Positions 53,647-62,812 of a stretch of DNA of 64,000 nt are shown here, in pieces. The notes under the pieces are model-generated. The model was not told the DNA's origin. It worked only from the letters and a program-made list of their open reading frames with translations, and did no database searches. The stretch comes from JAJRVM01 sp041752115. GTDB lineage: Bacteria; Planctomycetota; Planctomycetia; Pirellulales; Pirellulaceae. A program made the position numbers and the translations under genes. Position 1 is the stretch's first letter, and the number at the start of each line of letters is the position of its first letter. The stretch is taken from contig JBGSHS010000375.1 of the NCBI GenBank assembly GCA_041752115.1, forward strand, positions 90,598 through 154,597, read 5' to 3'.

Positions 53647-55149
53647 TCAACCCTTGCCGGAAGGCACCTTGGTGACCATCATCAAGCTCGCATTCAGCTC
53701 CTCCAATTGCAGCCAAGGCCGCAACCACGCCCGCGCGCTGTAAGCACCTGGCTGCCCTGGAATCGGCTTGACTTCGATCTTTGCCGCCGCTAATGGATAT
53801 CGGGCTCGTTGTTCCTCACCCGGGTTGGGATCGGCCGAAACGTAATCCATGAGCCAATTGTGTAACCACTTCTCAAGATCTTCCGCCTCCCGGAACGAAC
53901 CGATCGCATCGCGAGCCATCACTTTCAAGTAATGGGCGATACGGCCAGTTGCCATCAGGTACGGCAGCCGCGCGGAAATGGCGGCATTTTCCGTCGCGTC
54001 GGTCGTGCTGTACTTCTTCGGCCTCTGGCACGTCTGACCGCCAAAGAACACGGCGTAATCGGTGTTCTTATAGTGAGAAAGCGGCAGGAAACCCAACTTG
54101 CTCAATTCGAACTCGCGGCGTCCGGTAATCGCAACTTCGGTCGGACACTTGAGGTCGACGTCACCTTCATCCGTCTTGAAGATATGAGCCGGCAAACCCT
54201 CAACCTTTCCGCCCGATTCCGCTCCGCGAATGGCCGTACACCAACCATACTTGGAAAACGCCTCCGTCATTTTCGCGCCCATAACGAAGGCGCTGTTCAT
54301 CCAACAATACTCATCGTGCGATACACCAATCGACTCCCCTTTGGAGCCCAACGGCACTTCTTCGAATCCGAACTCCTCAATCGGCTTGGTGTTGGCGCCA
54401 TACGGGAGCCTGGCCAAGGTGCGGGGCATGGTCAACACGACGAAACGAGAATCCTCCGAATCGCGGAAGGCCCGCCACTTGAGGTGCTCGTTCGTGGAGA
54501 AAATGCGTTCCAGATCACGCGGATTGGCCAGCTCCGTCCAGTTGTCAAACCCAAATAACTCAGGCGACGCGGCAGAAATGAAAGGTGTGAATCCGGCAGC
54601 AGCGACCTGCGAGACTTTTCCCAGCAAGGCAATGTCGTCCGGATGATTGGTAAACTCGAAGTCCCCGATCAAAGTGCCATACGGGTGGCCACCTGGCATG
54701 TCGAACTCAGCCGAATAAACCTTCTTGAAGAACTCGCTCTGGTCAAACTCCACCGCGTTTTCCACGTCTTTGAGCAACTCATTCTTCTTGATGTTCAGCA
54801 CGCGAAGCTTCAGCGAATCGCACGTTTCAGAATTCATCACCAGGTAATGCAGACCGCGCCAGCTTCCCTCCAGCTTCTGGAACTCCGGCCGGTGCATGAT
54901 CGCGGCCAACTGCTTGGAGACGACCGCATCAATGGCAGCCATCCCCTGCTTGATGGAACGCGTCACATTCTTGTCCCAAGTAATCGTCCCTTTGAGGGCC
55001 TCATCAACAAGCGACTTCATGAGCACTTCCACACGATCACGCTCAGCCGGACGCACGCCCTTTTCGAAGATCGCCTTCAGCGCGTTCGACTGCATCGCTT
55101 CGTGGGACTGGACGGCGGACTCGACTTGTTTTTCTTCACCCGTACTCAT
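53647..55149 (-). CDS. tssC: T6SS contractile sheath protein TssC (VipB/ImpC)
   Basis: 500 residues, large subunit of the contractile sheath. Motifs are MHRPEFQKLEGSWRGLHYLV near 85-104, NAVEFDQSEFFKKVYSAEFD, MPGGHPYGTLIGDFEFTNHP, FGFDNWTELANPRDLERIFS, ARLPYLMATGRIAHYLKVMA and RDAIGSFREAEDLEKWLHNW. Length and block order are standard. The start overlaps the tssB stop by 4 nt, so the sheath pair is translation-coupled. Confidence 0.96.
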   Translation of the reverse strand: MSTGEEKQVESAVQSHEAMQSNALKAIFEKGVRPAERDRVEVLMKSLVDEALKGTITWDKNVTRSIKQGMAAIDAVVSKQLAAIMHRPEFQKLEGSWRGLHYLVMNSETCDSLKLRVLNIKKNELLKDVENAVEFDQSEFFKKVYSAEFDMPGGHPYGTLIGDFEFTNHPDDIALLGKVSQVAAAGFTPFISAASPELFGFDNWTELANPRDLERIFSTNEHLKWRAFRDSEDSRFVVLTMPRTLARLPYGANTKPIEEFGFEEVPLGSKGESIGVSHDEYCWMNSAFVMGAKMTEAFSKYGWCTAIRGAESGGKVEGLPAHIFKTDEGDVDLKCPTEVAITGRREFELSKLGFLPLSHYKNTDYAVFFGGQTCQRPKKYSTTDATENAAISARLPYLMATGRIAHYLKVMARDAIGSFREAEDLEKWLHNWLMDYVSADPNPGEEQRARYPLAAAKIEVKPIPGQPGAYSARAWLRPWLQLEELNASLMMVTKVPSGKG

Positions 55150-55676
55150 TGCTCACCTCCCTCGCCATTGTCGTCCTTAACCCGAGTCCCAAGGTCCGCA
55201 GATACCTTCTTCAGTTCGTCGGCATTCTTGAGAATCTCTTCCAGGCCGCCCTCAAGCTTCGGACTGCGGTCTACCTTCGTTAACAGCTCTTCCAGTTTCT
55301 TGCGTGTCTCCAGCAACTGCTGCAGGGCCGGGACTTGCTTCGCCACGTTCGCCGGCTCAAAATCAGGCATGCCATCGAACTTCAGGTTGACCTTCATCTC
55401 GCTGCCGTCACCCTTGAGCGTGTTGGGAACGTCCAGCGTCAACCCGGGGGCCATCTGCTTCATCACATCGTTGATGTTGTCACGATCGATGTTGACGAAA
55501 CCCCGATCCCGCAGCGGCTTCAATTCCTTCGTGGGATGTCCCGAGAAATCGCCCACCACCCCCACCACAAACGGCAGCTCCTTGATCACTCTCGCACCGT
55601 CTGTCCACACTTCGTACTTAATGTGCACGCGCGGTTTGCGAACACGGCTCAGTTTGTCGTGTATGCTGGAACTCAT
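55146..55676 (-). CDS. tssB: T6SS contractile sheath protein TssB (VipA/ImpB)
   Basis: 176 residues, small sheath subunit. Family signs are SIHDKLSRVRKPRVHIKYEV near 4-23, LPFVVGVVGDFSGHPTKELK near 34-53, LRDRGFVNIDRDNINDVMKQ, LDVPNTLKGDGSEMKVNLKF, FEPANVAKQVPALQQLLETR. The ATG at 55676 is used; a GTG directly before it is an alternative. GAGG lies about 10 nt upstream. It is the first gene after a 241-nt gap holding a possible promoter. Confidence 0.95.
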   Translation of the reverse strand: MSSSIHDKLSRVRKPRVHIKYEVWTDGARVIKELPFVVGVVGDFSGHPTKELKPLRDRGFVNIDRDNINDVMKQMAPGLTLDVPNTLKGDGSEMKVNLKFDGMPDFEPANVAKQVPALQQLLETRKKLEELLTKVDRSPKLEGGLEEILKNADELKKVSADLGTRVKDDNGEGGEQ

Positions 55677-55778
55677 CACTCAAGTCCTCTACTGGTACTT
55701 CGGTTGAAATGCGGAACGGAAGTTCCTCGGCGATCACAGCTCATCGCTCGGAAATTCGTCCATACTCCGGCTTTTGCG

Positions 55779-55784
55779 ATTCTA
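55779..55784 (-). promoter_or_regulatory. -10-like TAGAAT box upstream of tssB
   Basis: TAGAAT on the minus strand (context GAGTAGAATCGC) about 100 nt before the tssB start. It is the same hexamer as in the two divergent boxes at 8.4 and 15.2 kb. No convincing -35 is seen. Confidence 0.35.
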
Positions 55785-55917
55785 CTCATTTCGAGTGGCA
55801 AATGCCAGCCCCGAAGCGGCTCGAGCCCCAGCTGTTCGAGAAACGATGATGGGGCAGACGAAGCCGAGGGGGGACCGGGACGCCAACAGATCCGTGCCCG
55901 GTGGGGTTGTCGTGGTC

Positions 55918-57060
55918 CTAATCGGCCGGCTTCTCGATGCCGATCTGTCGAAACAGCTGATTGCGCGTGTCACCCTGGTCGATCAGCTGCGTCAAGAGTT
56001 CAGGCAGTGAGAGGCGTCCCCAGCGGACTGCTTGCCGCAAATGGAAGGAGACCGGCGAGTGGGGTTCGGTACGCTCAAAGAACTCGGCGATGCTCAGAAT
56101 ACGACGAAACGCATCCTCGCGCGAGGCGATCTGACCGTCCGCCACTTGGGGTCCCGCAAGCTCGGACGGCACGTCCGTCTGGGAATCCACGGTTTGCGAC
56201 TCGTCATTCTGGCTGGCTTTGTCCTTTCCCGCAAACACACAGACCTGATGCCGGATCTCGGAGAGCACTTCGCTGATATTTGACGATGGGGGAGCCAGCG
56301 ATTTGCCCGACTCGGCCGAACGGCAGTGCTGATCGAGCGTCTTGACCAGCTGATTGAACTCTTCGATGACCGCATCGATCAAGTCCAACAGTTCGCCATA
56401 GTATTCGCGAGTCGATGCCTCCACCGCCCGCTGATACTGTTCCATCGATATCTCACCGTCGGCAATCCGCTGCGCACGACGCTCAGGATTGGAGACCTTG
56501 TCCAGTTCCGAGGCAGCAATGAAGTCGGCGAAGGAATAGGACACCCCACTGCGCGGTCCGGTAATCGGAATGGCCCTGATCGGTTGAATCAAGGTCCCTT
56601 CACCTTCCACTCCATTGAGTCCCGCGAACTGCGCCATCAGGTTGTCCACGTTGCCTTCGGATCCCCCGGGATACAACTGCCCCCAGTACTTTTCGCACAG
56701 CTGCCTGGCCAAGCGAAAACCGTCGCGCAGTCCGGAATAACCGTTCAGACGGCACTGGGCTTCAATCAGCCACGCGACGACCCACAGGTCCTTGGATTTG
56801 TGCAGCAGCACATCAATCGTCTGGACCAGCACCTTGTTCCAGTCGGGAGGCAGCGGTTTGTACGGATCCTCTTCACCTGGCGAAGGTGGCACGTACGTCG
56901 CCAGTTTTCGTTCCGCAGTCCGCGCCTCGTTGGCGTCATCACGCAACTTGTAGAAATCGCTCTCAAAGCCAGAGCCTTTCTCCCGCATTGCCCGACCGGT
57001 CGGTTGTTCGTCCGAGATCGGGGCCACCAGAGTTTCTACGGAGGGGACTTCAATTGCCAT
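55918..57060 (-). CDS. tssA: T6SS cap/baseplate protein TssA (ImpA-N)
   Basis: 380 residues from the ATG at 57060. The ImpA N-terminal domain is visible as VETLVAPISDEQPTGRAMRE near 8-27 and DWNKVLVQTIDVLLHKSKDL followed by WVVAWLIEAQCRLNGYSGLR near 92-111. LCEKYWGQLYPGGSEGNVDN and YSFADFIAASELD follow. The C-terminal part is shorter than in long TssA proteins and ends FRQIGIEKPAD. TssA organises tail assembly from the membrane complex. The upstream frame to 57291 lacks family character. It lies between the sigma-factor gene and tssB. Confidence 0.9.
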   Translation of the reverse strand: MAIEVPSVETLVAPISDEQPTGRAMREKGSGFESDFYKLRDDANEARTAERKLATYVPPSPGEEDPYKPLPPDWNKVLVQTIDVLLHKSKDLWVVAWLIEAQCRLNGYSGLRDGFRLARQLCEKYWGQLYPGGSEGNVDNLMAQFAGLNGVEGEGTLIQPIRAIPITGPRSGVSYSFADFIAASELDKVSNPERRAQRIADGEISMEQYQRAVEASTREYYGELLDLIDAVIEEFNQLVKTLDQHCRSAESGKSLAPPSSNISEVLSEIRHQVCVFAGKDKASQNDESQTVDSQTDVPSELAGPQVADGQIASREDAFRRILSIAEFFERTEPHSPVSFHLRQAVRWGRLSLPELLTQLIDQGDTRNQLFRQIGIEKPAD

Positions 57061-57390
57061 CGTCAGTCTCGGCGCGAAGAAGTAGGGGTCGAAACCACAA
57101 CGTGATCGGGTTTTCCAGTATACGTTGAGGGAAAGCCCGCACAACGGGAATGGATTGTACCCCCCCCGTTTGGCTGGCGCGCGGTTCGCTGCTTTGCCCG
57201 CAGCCGGACGCGGCCGCGATGAGTCGGTACACCACGCGCAAACGTTACGAACGGTCCCTTGCCAGAGGATTGCCTGCCGACACACGACCACTCAGGAACT
57301 CGCACCAAACCGATTATTCAACACGCTGCCAGCTGAGTTCCCCCACCTGGCCCAGTCGACATCCACGTTGAGTTGGAGCTCCTATGCGAG
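57061..57390. other. intergenic region before tssA, no gene seen
   Basis: 330 nt between the sigma-factor stop and the tssA start. No coding frame, tRNA or clear promoter could be recognised; a run of seven C occurs near 57161-57167. Confidence 0.5.
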
Positions 57391-58044
57391 TCAATCGGCA
57401 CCGACTTTGCGCAGGGATAAGGCCAGTTGCTGCAAAGTATGAGCATGCACGCGGCTCGCCCAGGATTTGCTGATTCCTAACCGATTGGCGGCCGACTGAA
57501 GAGACTCCCCGTCATAATAGATCGACCGGATGAGCGTGCGTGGCAGTCGTGGCAGTGATTGGACGAACTCCTCGAGCTTTGAGGCAATCTCACGATTAGC
57601 CACTAAGGATGCGGGAGATGGAGCCCAGTCTTCGATTTCCAACTCGTGGTCCGAGGTCTCACCTGCCGTCGGCCGCTCTGCCAAGCGTATGGGATCGGTC
57701 CGGCCGTTGGTTTCCAGGGAGTCGCGTGCGCCGGCGGGTTCATGACTGTTGGCCTCCTCCCGCTGGAGACGAAGCCGGTTCATGCGGGCACGGCTCGTCC
57801 AACTCATTTTCGAGACGCCGTCATAGATCGCCCCTTTGATGCGGTAATACGCGAACGTGGTGAAGCGGGTCCCAGAATTCTCCTGGTATTTCATCGCGGC
57901 TTCCGCCAGCCCAAGCTGCCCGTACCCGATCAAATCATCCAATTCCACTCGGACCGGTAATCGTCGCATCGCGGCAAACGCAATCGATCGCACGAGAGGC
58001 TGCCCTTGCTCGAACAAGTTCATCTGCTTCGGGTTAGGGACCAT
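57391..58044 (-). CDS. FliA/WhiG-type RNA polymerase sigma factor
   Basis: 217 residues. Region 2 of the sigma-28 subgroup: RVELDDLIGYGQLGLAEAAM near 32-51, SGTRFTTFAYYRIKGAIYDG near 57-76, VSKMSW. Region 4: LEEFVQSLPRLPRTLIRSIY near 164-183 and YDGESLQSAANRLGISKSWA, a helix-turn-helix for the -35 box. Region 3 is replaced by a polar Ser/Glu/Thr segment (about 95-150), so it is not a normal motility sigma factor. Its place inside the T6SS cluster, between tssM and tssA on the same strand, suggests it directs T6SS transcription (inference). No flagellar gene is in the window. Confidence 0.88.
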   Translation of the reverse strand: MVPNPKQMNLFEQGQPLVRSIAFAAMRRLPVRVELDDLIGYGQLGLAEAAMKYQENSGTRFTTFAYYRIKGAIYDGVSKMSWTSRARMNRLRLQREEANSHEPAGARDSLETNGRTDPIRLAERPTAGETSDHELEIEDWAPSPASLVANREIASKLEEFVQSLPRLPRTLIRSIYYDGESLQSAANRLGISKSWASRVHAHTLQQLALSLRKVGAD

Positions 58045-58310
58045 TGGAACCAGCTTCCTCGGCGAGGGAAATTACATGATGGCTGCCCACCCTTACTATC
58101 TCGTTTAAGTTCGAGAATGCCCCTCGGACTAAGCGAGAAAGTCATCATCATCCCACCATCACGCTTGATAGCGAATCGACGGCAGGGAGTCAATGGGCGG
58201 GGTGTGGCGGAGCACTGTGGGAGGGGGGGCGGGGTGGTGGTTTCCCACCGTGGCGTCGCGGTTGGCGGCCCCAGCCCCAGCAACGAATCCTGGCGATCCG
58301 CAACGCCCGA

Positions 58311-59936
58311 TTAGTTTTGCCAGAGAAGGAAAACCAGTGCGATGGCGGCAAAGAACAACAGCCCGTCGACCACCAGCGCAGCCTGAGCGATGACGTGGAA
58401 GCGGCGATCTTCCTTCAGAGCTCGTTCCGACCAGTCCAACTCCTCTTTGATTTCGTCCAATCGGTCAAAGACGACCGCACTGACGAATGCCTGACGGTCC
58501 TCGACATCTCCCGTCGCCCCGAAGTAGCAGCCGCTGAACAGCAATGATTCGCCCGAGCCGTAAATGTCGCTCGAATCGTCGCCGTATGCGCCCGCGAGAA
58601 TATTGGTCAAACGGATTCGTAGCGTGGAACGGACGCAGCAGAGGAGCGAATAGAGCTTGCGGTTGCCAATGTGGGTAAGTCCGTCTTTCTCCTGAAACAG
58701 CATGTACGTGAAGTCTTCAAAGGCCTTACAGGCGTGGGCAGCCAGTGCGTGGATCTGATCGGGAATCGGGGAATTCCAGACCGAAAAGCGGTGGCCGAAT
58801 CGTTGCCCCTTCGCCCGTTTGCGTCCGACTCGCCGTACCAGCTCGCGGAACCCGGATTCGCGTTCCATTCCACCCACCAGCACAGTCACGGGACAACGCA
58901 GCGCCAGCACGTCGCGGATCACTTCCAGATCGGCCTTGACCGCACGCTGAACCTCGATTCCCTCCGCTTCGCCCCGCTTAATGATCTCGAACGGGAGTAG
59001 CGTGAGCACGCCGTTACAGGGACACACCGGCTGGCGTTCCCGACGCAATCGATGACACACGTATTCCAGCCGACTGGTGAACTCAGCGCCCTCGTCAATC
59101 GTTAACGACAGGTTCCGTCGTGAGGAGCCGATCTTCATGTGCAGGGGCGAGCCTCCTTGATTACCGGAGACCATGATCGTGCCGCGCACGGACGATGACT
59201 GACTGTCCTCAGGGTTAGCCGAAATCAGTGGGTGACGACTGGTGGGGGGCTCCGGTCGAGCGGCTTCGGCTGTGCCACGTACACTGGGCTCCGGCCCGAT
59301 GGTCTGGCGAATCAAGTCGGAACCATGGTCGAGCTTATCGTCCGACTCAGCCAATTTGCCCTTGAGTGCAGCCAAGCGGCAGGTGTGCGTGAAGACCAAG
59401 TAGATCGCATTCGCATTCGCATACCAGTGCAGCCACCCCTTGTCGAAAGGCTGACCATCCACGCTCAGCGTGAGTCCGGTGGCGTGCAGCAGGGTATCGG
59501 CCTCCTCCCGCGACCCGGCACCCAGCACCAGGTAGATGGGGGTGTCGAGCAGATCGATCCCCTGGGCCCGTAAGGCGTCCATACCTGCGGTCCACGCCTC
59601 ATCGATTTCGGGAAAGCGAGAGTAGTCTTTCTCAAGCCACGTCTTGACGGCAATGCGTGTCACGATGGCGATAACGACAATGAGCACGATGACGACCAGG
59701 GCATGGCCCACGTACTCCCATCTTTCGGGAGCATCCGGGTCAAACGCCTTGATAATGAAATACAGGATGGACACTACCAACAGCGAGACAGCCACGAGTA
59801 CGGCGACTCGCGTGGGCAGCGTCATTCCCCAGAATCGGCCCGGCGCGGAGATGATTGATGAGGGGAGACGCGCCAGCATGCGAAAAGGATACGTCAAGTA
59901 GTAGACGAATTCCCGGATGACGCTCAAGAAGTTCAT
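58311..59936 (-). CDS. tssM: short TssM-like (IcmF N-terminal) T6SS membrane protein
   Basis: 541 residues, roughly half the usual TssM length. Two N-terminal helices: TRVAVLVAVSLLVVSILYFI near 42-61 and YVGHALVVIVLIVVIAIVTR near 75-94. Then a cytosolic IcmF-like part from about 99 to 510: EIDEAWTAGMDALRAQGIDL, YLVLGAGSREEADTLLHATG (a degraded Walker A, without GKT), FTHTCRLAALKGKLAESDDK, and DVLALRCPVTVLVGGMERES. A third helix (LVVDGLLFFAAIALVFLLW near 519-537) is followed immediately by the stop. The large periplasmic domain that reaches TssJ is absent. GGAG precedes the ATG. It lies directly downstream of tssL. Confidence 0.85.
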   Translation of the reverse strand: MNFLSVIREFVYYLTYPFRMLARLPSSIISAPGRFWGMTLPTRVAVLVAVSLLVVSILYFIIKAFDPDAPERWEYVGHALVVIVLIVVIAIVTRIAVKTWLEKDYSRFPEIDEAWTAGMDALRAQGIDLLDTPIYLVLGAGSREEADTLLHATGLTLSVDGQPFDKGWLHWYANANAIYLVFTHTCRLAALKGKLAESDDKLDHGSDLIRQTIGPEPSVRGTAEAARPEPPTSRHPLISANPEDSQSSSVRGTIMVSGNQGGSPLHMKIGSSRRNLSLTIDEGAEFTSRLEYVCHRLRRERQPVCPCNGVLTLLPFEIIKRGEAEGIEVQRAVKADLEVIRDVLALRCPVTVLVGGMERESGFRELVRRVGRKRAKGQRFGHRFSVWNSPIPDQIHALAAHACKAFEDFTYMLFQEKDGLTHIGNRKLYSLLCCVRSTLRIRLTNILAGAYGDDSSDIYGSGESLLFSGCYFGATGDVEDRQAFVSAVVFDRLDEIKEELDWSERALKEDRRFHVIAQAALVVDGLLFFAAIALVFLLWQN

Positions 59937-60043
59937 GGTGGGGCTCCACCTCAGTTTCGGCCTGTGTCAATTGCGATTGATCGATCACTCTGCCATACCA
60001 GCCACGGAGCACCAGGCCACGCCAGGCAGATTTCCCGGCCGTG

Positions 60044-60691
60044 TCAAAACAGCCCGGCATACCGCGTGGCCAGCAGCGCTACCAGAGACGCCAGAAAAAA
60101 TCCTAACACGATCGCTCCCAGCGCCATGAACCGCCCCTGCAACGGCGGCGCACCTCGCCCGGGACGCGGCAGTTCGTTCATCGACGGCACTCCCTGTCCG
60201 AGCTGAATCACCATGGCGCAGTTCTTCGCCCAACCCTCCAACGTGGCGGGTAAGCCCGCTTCTTCGGCAGCGTATTCCGAACTCGAGTCACGATAGAGAC
60301 CGCGAAACCCCAGCACCACGCACACGTAGAAAACCTCGAGTGCGTTCTTGTTCGCCAGTTCCGCAGCGCTGCGCGCCTGAACGTAAAACTCGGTGAACGC
60401 AATATTCGTCTGGAAGATGGCATACTCCATCACATTGTTGACCCACCAGCTGCGACCTTCCCAGGGAGCCGAAATCAACATCTCATCGGTCCAGGTGGTC
60501 AACGCATATTTAGCCAACTGCCATCCCTCACGGTGCGCGCCCGCCAGACTTCCGTCGGCGCGATCCATGAGAGCCCGGATGCGCAACTGCTCTTCCTGTG
60601 GATCGGGTTCGTTGCCCTCGGAAATGCGATCGAGCAAATTCACGACGTAGACAATGATCGGATCAACGGCGATCGCAAATTCCGGCGTCAT
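60044..60691 (-). CDS. tssL: T6SS membrane protein TssL (DotU-like)
   Basis: 215 residues. DotU/TssL cytosolic fold: VDPIIVYVVNLLDRISEGNE near 9-28, KYALTTWTDEMLISAPWEGR near 65-84 (the TDE block is conserved), FTEFYVQARSAAELANKNAL, LEVFYVCVVLGFRGLYRD. It ends with one membrane helix (LGAIVLGFFLASLVALLATR near 190-209). There is no C-terminal OmpA domain, so peptidoglycan anchoring is not provided here. It should pair with TssM. It lies between tssK and tssM on the same strand. Confidence 0.93.
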   Translation of the reverse strand: MTPEFAIAVDPIIVYVVNLLDRISEGNEPDPQEEQLRIRALMDRADGSLAGAHREGWQLAKYALTTWTDEMLISAPWEGRSWWVNNVMEYAIFQTNIAFTEFYVQARSAAELANKNALEVFYVCVVLGFRGLYRDSSSEYAAEEAGLPATLEGWAKNCAMVIQLGQGVPSMNELPRPGRGAPPLQGRFMALGAIVLGFFLASLVALLATRYAGLF

Positions 60692-60835
60692 TTTGTGATA
60701 CTCTAGTTGAGGGGGATTTTCCCCAGCTCGGAAAGTCTCGGACCGCCGAATGGCCGCTCACACTTATTACATCCCGAACGCTCGACGATCATCCACACAA
60801 ACGCACATGCAACGTCCACATTACCATCTACCACT

Positions 60836-62311
60836 CTAAACTTGACGCAGATCCAGGGCAAATAGGGCGAATTCGAGCGTGGTTTCCTGCGGTTTTCCTT
60901 TCTCCTGGACCACCAGCTTTGTCTGGCCGGGCAACTCGGCCAGGTTGCGGACCAGCGTGTCACTGAACCGCATGGCGAGTGTGTGGGAGGCGACCACTTC
61001 CTTCCATCGTTCTCCGCTGCGTCCCACCTGATAGAAGAGCCACCTTCCGCGTACGGGCAGCGCTCTGGGGGGGGTCGGTTGAAAGTCGAGGACCAACCCA
61101 GCTTTTCGGAGGCGATATATTTCCTCTACTTTGTCTGCGCTTCCCATTTTCCAGTCCAGCTGGTTGGGACTCAGCAGTCGGCGACACTGCTCTTCGGTCG
61201 AACTGCCATAATTGATTCCAACGTACCAGCTCCATTCCGGACCCAGCCACTTTTCCTTCAGCCGCACCTGCATGCGGTTTTCGACGCCGTAGAAATCCTC
61301 GCGATCGTAAGCGTAGTCCTGAATGCGATGAATCAGGATGCTGATCTGCTGTTTGACCCACTTGAAAATGCGGGCCAGGTCGTCGTGGTCGTAGGTTGGC
61401 ACTTCCGGGCAGCGGCGGTCTTCCGCAAAAATGGCCAGCTTTCCGACAATCCGGCACAGTTCCGTGTACACGACAAACGGGTGCAGGCCGCGGGAAAAGG
61501 CCATACAGCGGAGGGTTGCCCAGGCCTCATTGAGCATGGTCAGCATGATCACGCGGTCCATGTCTCCCGGTTCCTGGGAGGTCAGGGTGATGCCCCGGCT
61601 CATGACTTGCTCGGCCAGAACCCGCAGTTTCTGATTGATGATATCGTAAATGGCCCGGACGTAATCGGTCGCCAGTGGCGGCCATGCTTCGATCGCCACG
61701 ACCGGAGGAATGTAGTCATCGTCCAGTTGCGGTGTGGCCTCTTTGTCGCCGGCCCGCTTGATTTGTGCGATCGGGATCGTTTCGTATCCGTTGAGATCGT
61801 CCGTCGATAGCAGGATCCTGGTATTGAGCTCCCGGAGACTGATCTCCTGATCGTTTCCCCCCGATACCTCGTCCGGAATACCCCGCTTGGCCTCGATATA
61901 GCGGCTCTGGCTCCCTTGCCCCTCCGCGCTGACATTGGCCCTGCCGAGCCTCAGTTTGGGGATGGCCAGATACACGCGAACGGTCGGTTCCTTCAAGAAG
62001 GCCTGTTCGAGTCCAGCGGCGGTGGAGGCCACTTTGTCGATTCCTTCCTCCAGGTCGACGCGGTCCGGTTCCTCACCGGGTGCGATCGTAATGAGTGTGC
62101 CATCACGCAGTCGGGCGTGACAGCGGGTTAACTCCACCTGATAATTGGCGATGGCTTCCAGACTCAGTTCAATCCTTTGAAGTCCGTAATTATAGGGATG
62201 ATCCCATTGGTTGGAGATCTCGAGCCATTCACTCCAATAGCGATCGGCAGCCTGCATGTGGTGAGGCCGTAGAAACATCCCTTCCGACCATTGAACGGGG
62301 AGATTCTTCAT
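60836..62311 (-). CDS. tssK: T6SS baseplate-membrane adaptor TssK (VasE/ImpJ)
   Basis: 491 residues. TssK links the baseplate to TssL/TssM. Its diagnostic N-terminus is present: VQWSEGMFLRPHHMQAADRY near 6-25, then WSEWLEISNQWDHPYNYGLQ. Later blocks are RVYLAIPKLRLGRANVSAEG, VLAEQVMSRGITLTSQEP-type sequence near 238-255, TMLNEAWATLRCMAFSRGLH followed by PFVVYTELCRIVGKLAIFAE, and DHDDLARIFKWVKQQI. Length is standard. It is the first gene of the minus-strand T6SS operon. Confidence 0.95.
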   Translation of the reverse strand: MKNLPVQWSEGMFLRPHHMQAADRYWSEWLEISNQWDHPYNYGLQRIELSLEAIANYQVELTRCHARLRDGTLITIAPGEEPDRVDLEEGIDKVASTAAGLEQAFLKEPTVRVYLAIPKLRLGRANVSAEGQGSQSRYIEAKRGIPDEVSGGNDQEISLRELNTRILLSTDDLNGYETIPIAQIKRAGDKEATPQLDDDYIPPVVAIEAWPPLATDYVRAIYDIINQKLRVLAEQVMSRGITLTSQEPGDMDRVIMLTMLNEAWATLRCMAFSRGLHPFVVYTELCRIVGKLAIFAEDRRCPEVPTYDHDDLARIFKWVKQQISILIHRIQDYAYDREDFYGVENRMQVRLKEKWLGPEWSWYVGINYGSSTEEQCRRLLSPNQLDWKMGSADKVEEIYRLRKAGLVLDFQPTPPRALPVRGRWLFYQVGRSGERWKEVVASHTLAMRFSDTLVRNLAELPGQTKLVVQEKGKPQETTLEFALFALDLRQV

Positions 62312-62812
62312 AAGTCTTCCAAACCGAAGGACAATCTGACACCGTCGATGGGGATCACCGAACTCGCGTCCTTTACGGTAATCATCTCAGTCGCTTTTCG
62401 CAACGACGTCCGGCCGAGGTTTTCGCCGGACCCCCCACGAGAAATCAGGTTGTCGGCGACCGCTCGCCGCACGAGCCGAACGCGATATGATTTCTCGGTC
62501 GCAGCGACTCAGGGGCAGTCAGCTGTGCTGTGTTACCTGCCGAACTCTGCCGCCCACCAAGTCGCGGTCGGGGACCGGCTGGGGTCTGTCGCTGCCGACA
62601 ACGCGGGTGTTGCTGGTGCCGTCTGATTGGCGACGCCTGGCAAGTGCCCATGGTGGCCGCGAACGTGCAAGCTGGATGGCGGTGCCGTTGCTGCGGCAGC
62701 ATGCTGGGAACACCAGTCGTCGCTGGAATTCGCGGGGGCGAGACGGTAGGCTGTGGGGGTCTCTGATGCTAAGGTCCAAATCGGGTACGCGGTCTGGTGG
62801 GAGGATTGCCCA
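62312..62812. other. divergent intergenic region before tssK and the caspase-like gene
   Basis: 501 nt without a recognisable gene. It must drive tssK (leftward) and the caspase-like gene (rightward). Overlapping frames here show only low-quality sequence. No -10/-35 pair stood out. Confidence 0.5.

Noticed and set aside
40415..62311. Extracellular contractile injection system or prophage tail
   Set aside because: TssK, TssL, TssM, ClpV, TssE/F/G and TagJ together identify a T6SS. No capsid, terminase or tail-fibre genes are seen.
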